64,000 nt of DNA from Gnetum montanum (Eukaryota; Streptophyta; Gnetopsida; Gnetales; Gnetaceae): assembly GCA_015680685.1 (NCBI GenBank), contig MNCI01033568.1, positions 513,551 through 577,550 of the forward strand, read 5' to 3'. The notes beneath the pieces were generated by a model that was given only the letters and a program-made list of their open reading frames with translations, had not been told where the DNA came from and did not search any database. Positions 36,801-46,850 of the stretch are shown piece after piece; the stretch's first letter is position 1; each line of letters starts with the position of its first letter. Made by a program: the position numbers and the translations under genes.

Positions 36801-39013
36801 GTATAATTTCTTTTACTGTTGACAAAGACTATATAAGGATTTAAGTTGCTTGAGTACATGTAGTCTAGAAATTTCTAGAAAGATCTTTGACTTTCTGCAT
36901 TATAGGACAAATTTGGATATTTTGGCTGTAAGTGATTCACCAAGATTTTGTCTCAAATGAGTTTGGGTGTTTACTGATATAGGTTCTTTTGCAAGAAGGC
37001 TTGCAAAAGCGTTTCCCGCATGGCAGGTGATTATTGTGAACTTTGCTAGCAACATATAATGTTTTTTTATCCATAAGCTGACTTTAAAAAAAATTTCTTG
37101 TTAACAGTTTCTTCTTGTTGATTTACGATGCCATGGTGATTCTGCATCTATTCAAAAACGTGGTCCTCACACTGTTGCAGCAGCTGCGCGAGATGTTTTG
37201 CAGCTTGTATGTTATGCGGCCTTATTTCAAAAGAAACAAATTTTTGTTTAATGTTTATGTTAATTGTTTACTAATGTTTGAAGGGCTTGATATTGGTTTG
37301 AATTAATCGAAAAGTTATCAAAAGCTATTTCTGTGTATCACATTACAACTTATTTTTTTAACACACTCCGAACACTGTAGTTGTCTATTTTCATTTTTTT
37401 TTTACCAATTTATGTCTCAAACAAAATTTAAGAAAATACTAAGTGGTTTTTTATTGACCTTATTGCAGGTAGCACAGCTGAAGCTTGTACCTCGGGTTCT
37501 TGTTGGTCACAGTTTTGGAGGAAAAGGTTAGTTTCAATGAGGTGCACAAAGACCAAATTCATTCTCTCTCTCCACCGAAGCTTTTTCTTGTAGCTGAAGC
37601 CTGCAGAGAGGATCCTCTAACCGTGAATCAAGTCTAGTTTTACTGGGTTAATTATTGTTTAATACATGTTGCACCTAACAATGTGCACATAGATTGTGAC
37701 TCTTTAAACGTACACAAATGACTCTAGAATGTTAAAATATTTAATGCTTTCTTTTAAGGTAGTAAAAATGAGTCTGCTTATAGAATGATTTAGAAAGACA
37801 CCTTGCTCATGATTTAATGTTTGATTTTCTCAGTGGCATTGAGCATGGTTGATCAAGCAGCAAAACCTCTTGCACGACCTGTGAAGGTGAATATATACTC
37901 AGAAAAACCATGGTGCTTTGTTATTTTTCGTATCTAAGGTGTTATGATTTAGTTTTAGCAATCATTTTGGCAAATGTTTGGTCATTTGCAAGGTCTGGGT
38001 GTTGGATGCAACACCTGGGAATGTTCATGCTGGAGGAGATGGTGAAGATCATCCTGCAGAACTTATTTCGTTCCTTAACCAGCTTCCAAGACAGGTAACT
38101 AACGCTGTTATTACAGTTGTGCTGAGGAAATGCCATAGTTATATTTGAAGTGATAATTATCTGCAGAAAGCTGCAGTTGATAGGAGTATAAAGTAGCTGA
38201 AGCATTTTATTATGTTAATGATTTGATTCTATTTTGTTCAATACCTTATTTTGTTTTAACGAAAGTATGTCATTCTCTTCGATAGGTTGAATCAAAGCAA
38301 TATGTTGTAGATTTGTTTGTCCAGAATGGCTTTTCTATGGATATTGCTAAGGTATATTTGCATATTTGCTGGATGCCCCTGGCCGGAAATTATTTTACAA
38401 TGATATTTTTGTGTTCCCTTTCGTTTCATTAGTTGTGTGCAAACATTTAATTGCAGTGGATTGTAACTAGTCTTCGGCCTCATGCTTCTCAATTCGGAAT
38501 GAAATTTTCATGGGTTTTTGACATGAAGGGAATTTCTGAAATGTACAATTCATACGAGAATACAAACTTTTGGTATGGTCTTGAACACGAGTCCATTGTT
38601 TAATATCACAATCAGGAAACTTTAATGCAAGATTTGAAGCTTCACCTGTACTTTATCAATCGTGAATTTCTAGGAGAGTGGTGGAAAATGTACCCCAGGG
38701 GGTCCATGTTAATTTCCTGAAAGCAGAGAGAAGTCTCCACAGATGGGCACATGAAGATATACAAAGAATTCATGCTGCAGAAGGATTGGCTGCAACTGAA
38801 GGCGCTGGAATTGAGATGCACGTTCTTGAAGATGCCGGCCACTGGGTAATAATCCAGCTTTTGTTTATTGTTGAGTTACTATAATTTCTTAATTGCTATT
38901 GTTTTGGGCTTAATAATCATATTATTAAATGATTATTGTACCATGTGCAGGTGCATGCAGATAATCCTGATGGTCTTTTTCGAATTTTATCGTCATCGTT
39001 TGAGGGCTTTTGA
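27887..39013 (+). CDS. Alpha/beta hydrolase, ABHD11/YbfF type; 13 exons, 383 aa
   Basis: Exons: 27887-28033, 33115-33228, 33327-33353, 35932-36022, 36983-37026, 37108-37206, 37469-37526, 37834-37886, 37993-38094, 38286-38351, 38457-38572, 38674-38845, 38951-39013. All introns are GT-AG, and the 1152-nt sum is one frame from ATG to TGA. The ATG is the first in frame after the UTR acceptor. Residues 1-87 are rich in Ser/Arg and poor in acidic residues, suggesting a plastid or mitochondrial transit peptide (inference). The hydrolase fold follows: oxyanion motif FLHGILGG (His117-Gly118), nucleophile elbow GHSFGG (Ser189), DATPG with candidate acid Asp216, and the general base in LEDAGHWVH (His362). 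Plants have one such conserved serine hydrolase; the substrate is not known to me. No frame break is seen, so it is probably functional. Retroelements in introns 1 and 3 account for much of the gene's length. Exon 3 is only 27 bp. Confidence 0.93.
29403..30240 (-). pseudogene. LINE ORF1 remnant (DUF4283 plus CCHC zinc knuckle)
   Basis: Read on the minus strand from about 30240: PNVLPDEVYESLVANL, then HDIQVLSVRYYSHFFLLVEL, then IPCFVKLANLSLIL, which fits the I-P-V-W-V-x-L-x-x-L-P-L core of the nucleic-acid-binding domain of plant LINE ORF1 proteins. A CNFCHHEGHLFNAC zinc knuckle (C-X2-C-X4-H-X4-C) follows at about 29620. The frame changes at an A-rich tract (29730-29761). It lies antisense in intron 1. 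No reverse transcriptase accompanies it. Confidence 0.7.
31835..31904 (+). repeat. 35-bp tandem duplication in intron 1
   Basis: TTAGGATTTTGAATTG followed by TTTTTAATTAGTGGATAGG occurs twice in direct succession with a 35-bp period and no differences that I can see, so it is recent. Confidence 0.85.
33411..33590 (+). repeat. 90-bp tandem duplication in intron 3
   Basis: CAGTTGTATATGTGATGACA starts at 33411 and again at 33501, and the two copies stay aligned through AAGGGAGGAAATAAAACTTC with a few substitutions. Confidence 0.85.
33960..35520 (-). pseudogene. RTE-type LINE reverse transcriptase, 3' part, antisense in intron 3
   Basis: Minus strand, high to low coordinate: KLWERIIQRCRHKSTVSEHQ and a RQLMENFRCNRKNL block (35450-35270), YIKIIQDMYNGTVT with SLHQGCTLSPCLFV (35210-35090), then the catalytic MLFADDIVLVDES (35031). 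The C-terminal GVLCDGRIP...LKCKF block (34720) and a FGHVLRRPKNALIKRG block (34240-34180) follow. This order and wording are typical of plant RTE-clade LINEs. One stop and several frameshifts are visible. The endonuclease part is missing, as in a 5'-truncated insertion. The end carries a GAT-type repeat. Confidence 0.85.
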
Positions 39014-39640
39014 TTGGCACAGCTATTTTAGTTTATACCTACTGGACCAACTGTACCATAGTTTCATGAGTTATTTGAGGGTTGTGTGCCCTTTCATATC
39101 TTTTGTTTTTCCTTTTTTTGATTTCAATTTGTTTATTGTTTTAATATTCAGAACTTTACGTCAAAGCTTCCATCAAAAAATTGAAACCTTGTTAAGGCAA
39201 AAATGACATCGGCTTGCAATCATTTATTTCATTTATTTTTCCAAGCTTACTCGCTTGGACAAGTTAAATTGTCAGAAACTGAATTCTATTTGTATCCACC
39301 TATTCCATTAGATTTATAAAAAATATAGTTGCATGCTGTGAGGACATTGACTTCTAATTTTGTTACATTGTGGAGGCGTTCGGAAAATACAGTGGAAGTC
39401 TTAGGCATTTGGGGGTGTTGGCAAAGCCTTCACCAAGCATTGGTGGGGTGTTGGAACTCAAAACTTTTTATTTTCTCTTCGTAGAATTCAACTTATACTT
39501 TGGGGATTTCAAATAAAGTTTTATCTAGGCTAACACATAATTACAATGTTATAATAAAATATTGTTTGGTTTTCATTGATGCTATGTATGTAAAGTATCC
39601 AAGATAAATTTGCTGCACCAAATAAAGGCTCAAAAATATT
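39014..39640 (+). other. 3' UTR and downstream flank of the hydrolase gene
   Basis: No coding signal. The transcript probably ends within the first few hundred bases. No single poly(A) site stands out; AATAAA-like words appear only at about 39541. GTGTTGGAACTCAAAAC near 39450 resembles the SINE 3' end. Confidence 0.4.
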
Positions 39641-39649
39641 AAATGACTA

Positions 39650-40472
39650 TTTATAAAATCATCATCATCATCCTAGCCTTCTAACAAAATGGGTTGGCTA
39701 CATGAATTCTTTTTCATCATTCAATTCATCATTCACCTTTATGAAAATGAAAAGTTAGATCTTTGTTTATTTGTAGTTTCTTTAAATCATCTTTGATCAT
39801 TTTTTCCTATCTTAGTTGGTTTTCCATTTGGTGACTCTCTTAGAATAGCAATGTAGCAACCTTTTTGGCACATGTCCAAATTATCTAAGTTGATATTATT
39901 GTAGCTTATCTGAAATAGAGGTCACTTCAAGTTTTCTTTCGATGTCTATATTATGTAGTTCTCTTTTAATAATCTCTTTTAATAACATTCAACAGCTATT
40001 GAAGCATTCACATTTCTTACCACATTGATTTGTTGTTCATGCTTCTTTAGTATTGCCTAACATTCATCACCATATAAGATAGTTGACCTAATTGTTGTTT
40101 TGGAAAAATTTTATTTCAATTTTATTAGTATTTTTTTTATCAGATAGAGTACCATTAGCATGTCTTCATTTTGACCATACACCTCAATTTTATTTCTTAT
40201 ATCTTTAACAATTTCACCATTGGATTAGAGAATGGATCTTAGATAGTAAAGCTATTTGCAGTGAGAGACTTTTTTTTTGCGTTGAATTGCATTTTTATTT
40301 CATCATTGTTTATGCTATTATTAAAATTACCTTCCATATATTCTATCTTACTTTTGCTAATTTTTAAGTCTTGATTTTAGAGCATGTCTTTGCTTGTTCA
40401 TTTTAAAAGCAATGTTTTCTCGAGCTTTATCTATCAAGACAATATAGTATCTACCAACATAGTATAGTCTAC
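39650..40472 (-). pseudogene. RTE-type LINE remnant, distal half (split by element A)
   Basis: Minus strand: a degenerate VLVD-type RT motif next to the insertion point (40470), a K-x-E-Y-M-E-G block (40350), a GTLSDKKN segment (40150) and a FGHVPKR block (39870). It ends with CATCATCATCCTAGCC (39661). It is more decayed than the copy in intron 3. The TSD 5-mer TCTAC at 40468-40472 adjoins element A. Confidence 0.7.
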
Positions 40473-41271
40473 TGATGAGTTGTCATTTAGTTAACCGCGA
40501 TATCACGTACGCGATATTGCAGCCTGTCTCCTCATCTATAAACAAGAGGTAGACAGTTCCGATAGACAGTTCTTTTTCAGTTCTTAGTTTAGAGTTAATT
40601 TTTAGTTCTTGTTTTATTCCTCTAAACCCTTTTCCTCCCAGTGTATGCTCGCTGTGTGGTGATTGTAATTGTACGGCATCCTTATTCGAGTGTGATGTAC
40701 TTGGACACGCACATGATCAAAAATAAAGATCGAGATTACTTCATCATTACAGCATTCACTTAGCTTAATCATTTAATTAATTGTTATTTACTGCTTTCTA
40801 GTTAATCTCTTATCACCCTAAATCCCTGTTAAACGCAGAATGAGTACGACTTGATTACAAGTGTTTAAGTGTGACTACTTGGTAACCCAGTAGTGTACCT
40901 AGGACCTGTGCTTGGTAATCCAAGTGGTAGTCGTGCACGAAGTCCAAGATGTGTACGGATGATCAAGGAACGGATGCTCATTACACTTAGGCTAGCTTAG
41001 ATTCTCTCTCAGACACTCTCTCTTAGCTTAGTTAATATTATCTTCCATTGTCTTTAGGAGTAGCATTACCATAGAAACACATCCAACACCTCACTCTGGA
41101 CTAAACCATACGTGACAAAGTTAACACTAGTCCAGGTCGGAAGACAGCGAACTGCGACCTAAGGATAACTGTCTAAATACCACAACTAGTCCGTCTGCGG
41201 AGTTCGACCGGATCGTGCGTGAAACGCTTGTATTCATATGGTTGAGTGTAGGGGTACCTCGTCACTCATCA
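40473..41271 (+). repeat. 5' LTR of element A
   Basis: 799 bp. U3 has two GATATC units in 14-bp register, GCGATATCACGTAC and GCGATATTGCAGCC, from about 40497. TATA-like TCTATAAACAAG follows near 40535. AATAAAGATCGAG near 40722 is a candidate poly(A) signal. Ends CGTCACTCATCA. Matches 46851-47453 and, less closely, the F LTR at 61880. Confidence 0.88.
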
Positions 41272-41293
41272 TTGGCATTGTTGCTGGGGACGG
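41272..41293 (+). promoter_or_regulatory. Primer-binding site of element A
   Basis: TTGGCATTGTTGCTGGGGAC directly after the LTR. It differs from the tRNA-Asp type TGGCGCCGTTGCCGGGGA only by transitions (G to A, C to T). Confidence 0.7.
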
Positions 41294-41426
41294 TGCTAGT
41301 TATCTAGATTAGTTATATCATACAAGGTTGCTGTATAGGAATTAACGATATATCTTTTACGGAAATTTTTTTTTATAAAAATAATTATAAGAAGTCACAT
41401 ATAAATTCACACACAATTTCACAACC

Positions 41427-42482
41427 ATGCCTCTCCTACAAGACTATAATAATGCCACACCTAGTGAGGAAGTTCATTGAAGAACCAACGAATTATATTA
41501 CAACGAAGACTGGAGTACGCAACCCGAGGTGGGGGTTTCTTATAAACATAAACGAAGACAACATCATTCCAACGCACGAAAACATAACTTACTTGATGAC
41601 GATGAACCCCCATTGGCCATTGCAAGTCTAATGCAAATACAAGAGGCCATTCGAATCTCCCGTAGGCATCGTAAATAGAGCTGCCTACCTAAGCTCGATT
41701 TAAACAACTTCCCTAATTTCTCAAGAGGCTATGACTTAGATCCGCATCAACATTTACAAGCCTTCTACGATGCCCGTACGTGGAATAACATTGATAACGG
41801 TTGGCAAAAATTCAAGCTCTTTCCCATGACACTCGTTGGCCAAGCAAAAGTATGGTATAGATCGCTAAAACCAAATTCAATACGACGTTGGCCAACAATG
41901 GTAGAAGCCTTTAACGAAAGATATCAAACCTACGTAAGGGTGTTAGCCTTGAGGAAACAAATCCAAGAGTGGAAACAAGCAAAACATGAACCCTTGGACA
42001 TGGCCTTAGAAAGATATTATGCACTGTTAAACAACTGTCCAGGCCATGAGTTCTCCGAGGAAAGGCTAATGTATCATATCATTGATGGGCTTTGTGAAGA
42101 AACAAGAGAGACCCTAGGGATGTATGCCTAAGGTCAACTATACAAACTACGAACCCATCAAGTTTAAGAGCTTATTAAGCAGGTAGCAAAAGAAGAAGGA
42201 GAAATGACTAGATGGGAGAGTGTTGAAAAACATTAATGGGACCAAAATCTCAACTTAACAAAGATCCATGATCATAAAAAGGAGAAATCCACCTATCACA
42301 AGGAGAAAGAACCATCTTTGCCGATACAACAATCATTAGAGGAAGTCGAGGCAAAGATTAATAAGATGTTAGAATGGACGTATAAAAAGTTATCATGCAA
42401 CATGGTTGCAGACTCTTTGGTGACGTCTGTGAGAGTTATCATGCAACATGGTTGTACTAAGATCCTTATAGATCTAACGTAA
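41427..42482 (+). pseudogene. gag of element A, single frame with stops
   Basis: ATG at 41427 (MPLLQDYNN), one frame to a TAA at 42480 with several internal stops but no frameshift. The capsid-type region is clear: NFPNFSRGYDLDPHQHLQAF, W-Q-K-F-K-L-F-P, GQAKVWYRSLKPNSIRRW, FNERYQTYVRVLALRKQIQE, LERYYALLNNCPGHEF, HIIDGLCEETRETLGMYA. The C-terminal part is charged and ends shortly after a 21-bp direct repeat. No zinc knuckle and no protease follow. Confidence 0.8.
42388..42454 (+). repeat. 21-bp direct repeat near the end of gag in element A
   Basis: AGTTATCATGCAACATGGTT plus G occurs at 42388-42408 and 42434-42454, 46 bp apart. It is close to the point where pol would be expected to start. 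It may mark the pol deletion or be an unrelated duplication. Confidence 0.7.
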
Positions 42483-42499
42483 AATGAGAGTAAGAGTAA

Positions 42500-43390
42500 T
42501 CAAAAGGCACTCACAAATTCAATGTTGTTCTAGGGGGGTCCCACTGGAAAGACATGCACCCATGCTTGAAGGTTGGGGGCTTCTCTGGATTCATTAAAAA
42601 AAAAAAAAAACAAACAAACAAAGGAAGTGCCACAAAACAAAAATCACTCCTCCCTTGAACAAAACGCCAAGTGATCGTACGCCTTGTTGTTATGGTACTC
42701 TCATAGTTGCTCATCATGGGATGAAACAATGCGATGTCACTGATTAGAGAAATGGACTTGGTCCTGATCTTGGAACGATGGGTTAATGACACATTAATCA
42801 TGCTTTACACGCAGGATTCACTATGCCCTGGGTCGGTTACCTCATGTCCCACTCTCTACAATCCTTTCTAGAGTTTGTCTCATCTCATTGTTCGTGTAAT
42901 TGTAGCTCATGTCTTGTATAGCATAGAATTCTTACCTCATGTCGATGATATTTACATGTGTGTGTTTTGTGGAATTAGTGTGGATTACATTTAACCCTTC
43001 GAGTGCCCATAGACACTTTTAAGTATGGTTACACAAGGGCATTATAGGCTGGAACCTGCTTTGGGGAGGACCCACTTGTGTAATCTCTTGTAATTTTCAC
43101 TTATGAAACAGCTCACACACCATTTCTTACCCTCAGCATATTTTTCATAACATTCTTTCCCTACTACTATCCCTCTGAATTCCAACGTTCCTATGTAACC
43201 ATTACATGGCCTTTTTCTCTCACTTACCACCCGAGGCCTTATTGCTTAAGTCCACTCACGTCTCATTATTTGTGTCTTCAAAACCATCTAATTACTCTAG
43301 AACCCTTCAACATGTGCCACATGTCCTCCTTTTCATTTTTTAATTTTAGAAAAACCTTTAAAATTTGGTATTTTTCCCTTGGCCTAGAAC
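42500..43390 (+). other. Non-coding tract of element A between gag and the internal array
   Basis: No protein. Contains ACATGCACCCATGCTTGAAG (42552) and an A-rich stretch with ACAAACAAAC (42596). The block AGGACCCACTTGTGTAATCT (43066) aligns with the equivalent blocks in B (22318), C (about 9680, reversed) and D (56683). It corresponds to the later part of the post-pol tract of B and D. Confidence 0.6.
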
Positions 43391-43401
43391 ATTGATAGGC
43401 A

Positions 43402-43460
43402 GCGATATTGCGTACGCGATATCACGTATGCGATATCGCGTCACATAAAACTATATATAT
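43402..43460 (+). promoter_or_regulatory. Internal copy of the U3 14-bp array plus TATA box
   Basis: Three perfect-register 14-bp units, GCGATATTGCGTAC (43402), GCGATATCACGTAT (43416) and GCGATATCGCGTCA (43430), are followed 8 bp later by CTATATATATGAG. This is the same module as in the element's U3 but lies 3 kb from the LTR, about 480 bp before ORF3. It looks like a dedicated promoter for ORF3. A donor-like AAGGGTAATT (43708) and an acceptor at 43931 could define a leader intron. Promoter activity is inferred. Confidence 0.55.
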
Positions 43461-43931
43461 GAGACCCCCATGCAACACTTAACATCATTTTCACCATTCA
43501 CGCGGGGGAGTTTTTCGAGTTTTTCTCTACGACTTGCGATGTGAGACACTTGCTTTTCCACCTATATCTTGCTCACTAGTACTTCGATTTTTATTCCGTA
43601 TGAACCTACTTGAACCTGGAGTGTTTAGCTTAGTCATGGGGGAGGGATACACACCGAATAGAGCATAAATTTTTTGGAAATTTTCATCGCCCAAAGAACA
43701 TTATCAAGGGTAATTAATTGTAAAAATTAAGAATAATTGTGCCAAAAAAAATTTCATCCACTTAGGTACATTGGGAAATTAAAATTGAAAACTACCTAAG
43801 TAAATGGACTTGCTATTATAATCTTTCAGGCAACATCACACAGAGATAAAATAAATTAATTAAGGCAAACAGTAAAGGTATAACTTAACTTCGGAAACAA
43901 CCGTACTAATGCTTGGCTTGTGTGATTGCAG

Positions 43932-46701
43932 ATGGCCTCAAAACATGGACAACAGGAAGGTCCTGCTCAAGGTAGAAGTAAACGACCTAGGAGAGGTGAA
44001 GAACAAGTCCTTGCTGGACAACATGTAGAATAGGAGGAATAATCATTTAGCATTCATCAAGAGGACCCTCCTACCGTACAGTCTGGGCAGGTAGAAGGAG
44101 GAGCTGTTGCAATGCTTGAACAGGGAAAACATCTCACGTTGCCCCAGGATTGTGTTCAGGCTATCCATGAAAGGTCCACATTTACTACGGTGATTGTGAA
44201 ACTAAATTTTGAATCTTTTGTAGAGTTCACTCTTGAGGCTATTAGGGAGCACCTCAAGGGGTCTCCCTTATGGTCTATCCTCTTTGCAAGTGGTGCCTGG
44301 TACCTAGGGGAAACGTACCAATTCTGGCACAATAGGGAATAAGGCACCACCATTGACATTTGTGGTGTGACAGTTGATTTCTCCATGCAAGCCATTTCAG
44401 AAGTATTAAACCTTCCAAATACAGGGCCCAAAGTTGCTCAGTTGTCTACCCATTCAGACCTCGATGCACGAGGAGTTTGGTTGGAGAGGGCATATGGCAA
44501 AGATAAGACATTTGGAGAGTTAACAACGGAAGAGAGGATCTATTTCAAAATTGGAACATATCACCTCTTCCCCATGAAGGGCTTAAAAAGAATCTCAACA
44601 TATGTGGCTAGAGGATGTGCAGTGCTGATGGAAAAGATTAATGCTAACCTGCCTCATCTATACTTGACGGAGATCCTGAGGCGGTTCGAGGAACGGAAGA
44701 CAAGGAAGATGGCGTTGCCCTTCCCTTGCCTTATCAGGAAGTTATGCTAACGTGCTAGTATCAGAGGATACACTAATGATGTCCTCCAAAAAGCCCAAAA
44801 TGCTTCATATGCTGAATTGTTAAAGCCACCAGTTGCAAGGAAAATCATTGGTGAGATGTTGGGACCAGAACAAAAAGAAGAATAGATGGCTAGACCAACT
44901 ACAACTCAACTTGCAGGACCCAGCCAACTTCCAAGTATGGGACCCAACCAACAATAGGAAGTAGGGACTAGCATGGATCAAGATCAACCACCGCTGCCGC
45001 AAGATTATAGACCATCGATGAGCCACCTTAGGGCCATCGCCGAGATGGTCAGTTGGGGAAGTTGTGATGATGCAAATCTCTTTCACATCATTGATGATGA
45101 CATACAGCCCATGGTTTCTTTGGATCGTACAAGGGGTGAAGTGTCTATCCATACAGGAGGAGGGGAGAGTATTTGGTCACAATAGATCTCAGGAAACACG
45201 GCATCTTTCCAAGTGCAATTAGAAATTGGTGAAGGGGCCACTGTGGTGATCATGCAACACCAGGATGCTGCAGGAGCTGCAGAAGTGGTCGCAAACCACA
45301 TTAAAGAATCATTCAATGTACCTATTGTGCCACCGGTAGATCTCACAGGAGCATGGGATGCTCAAACTTTGGCTAGAACCTCAATGACTCCTGCGGAACA
45401 TGAGGATGTGCTTGATCGATTGCTACAAACAGGACAAATAATGACATCTTTGTTTAACATCCCTCAAGATGTTACATCAATTCAATCAGACCTCATTTCC
45501 ATTAAGGGGAAGCTAGTCTTGATAGAAGTGAGGGTTGAGCATGCTGAAGCAGAGGTGTAGAAATTACAAGAAAAGCTCGTGGCCCTACAAGCAGCACAAC
45601 GGGACCCTTTGCAATTTGTTCTCGTAGAATAGCTAGATAATTTCAAAAATGAGAAACTAACCAAATTACTAACGAAAAATAACAAGATGGTAGAAGAAAA
45701 AGAGAAGGCTGTTTGGGATGCCTCTGTAGCACAGGCACAAACTCATGTGCATATCAAAGCACTCAAGGCCTTACAGAAGGAAAACAAGCAACTTGTTGCT
45801 GAAAAGCTTCGGTTGACCTCTGTGGAGAAGCAAAAGAATGTTCTCAAAGAACACTTTTATCAGTTGCGAGAACAATTCATTTAGGTCAACCAAGACATAA
45901 GCCATTTAGCCAAGGAGAATCGAACCCTCTCAATGGAGGAGGTATGTGCAATCTGTCAAAAGACAACTATCAAAATAAGTGCGTGGCAAAATGAGGCTAA
46001 ATGGCATGAAAAACTAAAGGAGCACTTCCGAGACCAAGTGGGAATGTACAAACAGATCCTTGAGAAGGAGATCCATATGGCCAAGGCCCACATCAATGCT
46101 ATCAGTGCTCAACACACTGACTGGCGGGCCATATTGGACACATATGCATTGGCCCACCAGGCAGAAGTTAAGAACCGAGACCTACAGATCTAAGATCTTA
46201 CAGAATACATGGAGTTGGCAAACCTGCGATATGCCAACCTTGTCATGTTAACAGTAGGGCACTCGAGGACAGAGCTCGAACAACATGTAGCTACCACCTA
46301 CATCAAATATGAAACAGAATTTGCAGAATGCAAGAAGATATTGCAAAAACTGGAGATTGCAAATTTTGAACTTGAGGTGGTGAAAACAAGCTACCAAGGA
46401 CAAAAAGGTGTCATGAAAGATTTGGCTTGATGGCTTGTAGATTTTCAGGAATACAAAGATAAAGCCAGAGCCTATGAGGATGAACGACGGGTGTTTGCGG
46501 CTTGGTATGTCAAGGAAAATCAAATGTTTTCGCAACTACCCTACCCATGGGAGGTGCTGACTCCATCAAACATCAAAACATTAGCATGGATGGCACAAGA
46601 TCCTCTGACCGAAGAGGAGAAACTCCAGGCCATACTTCAACACCATCAAGCCCCAAGACCTAGAGCACAAGACAAAGGGAAAGCACCTATGGAGGAGCCA
46701 C
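43932..46701 (+). pseudogene. ORF3 of element A: large env-position protein with plant-transposon-like domain and coiled coil
   Basis: One frame from ATG 43932 (MASKHGQQEG) to the assembly gap: 923 codons, no frameshift, 12 stops (TAG 44031, 44883, 44955, 45183, 45558, 45630, 45882; TAA 44040, 44340, 44748, 46191; TGA 46428). Codons about 90-280: LNFESFVEFTLEAIREHL, GVTVDFSMQAISEVLNLPN, ERIYFKIGTYHLFPMKGL and LPFPCLIRKL, resembling the putative plant transposon protein domain (Pfam Transposase_32 type; recalled, not searched). The rest is Q/E/K-rich, probably coiled coil, with TEYMELANLRYANLV shared with C, and it ends in a basic, Pro-rich DKGKAPMEEP. The ATG follows GTGATTGCAG, a splice-acceptor match. 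Role unknown. Confidence 0.8.
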
Positions 46702-46850
46702 NNNNNNNNNNNNNNNNNNNNNNNNNNNNNNNNNNNNNNNNNNNNNNNNNNNNNNNNNNNNNNNNNNNNNNNNNNNNNNNNNNNNNNNNNNNNNNNNNNN
46801 NNNNNNNNNNNNNNNNNNNNNNNNNNNNNNNNNNNNNNNNNNNNNNNNNN
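46702..46850. other. Assembly gap (149 N)
   Basis: The gap hides the end of ORF3, the polypurine tract and the start of the 3' LTR. By comparison with the 5' LTR at least 197 bp of LTR are missing, so the real gap is longer than 149 bases. Confidence 0.99.
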
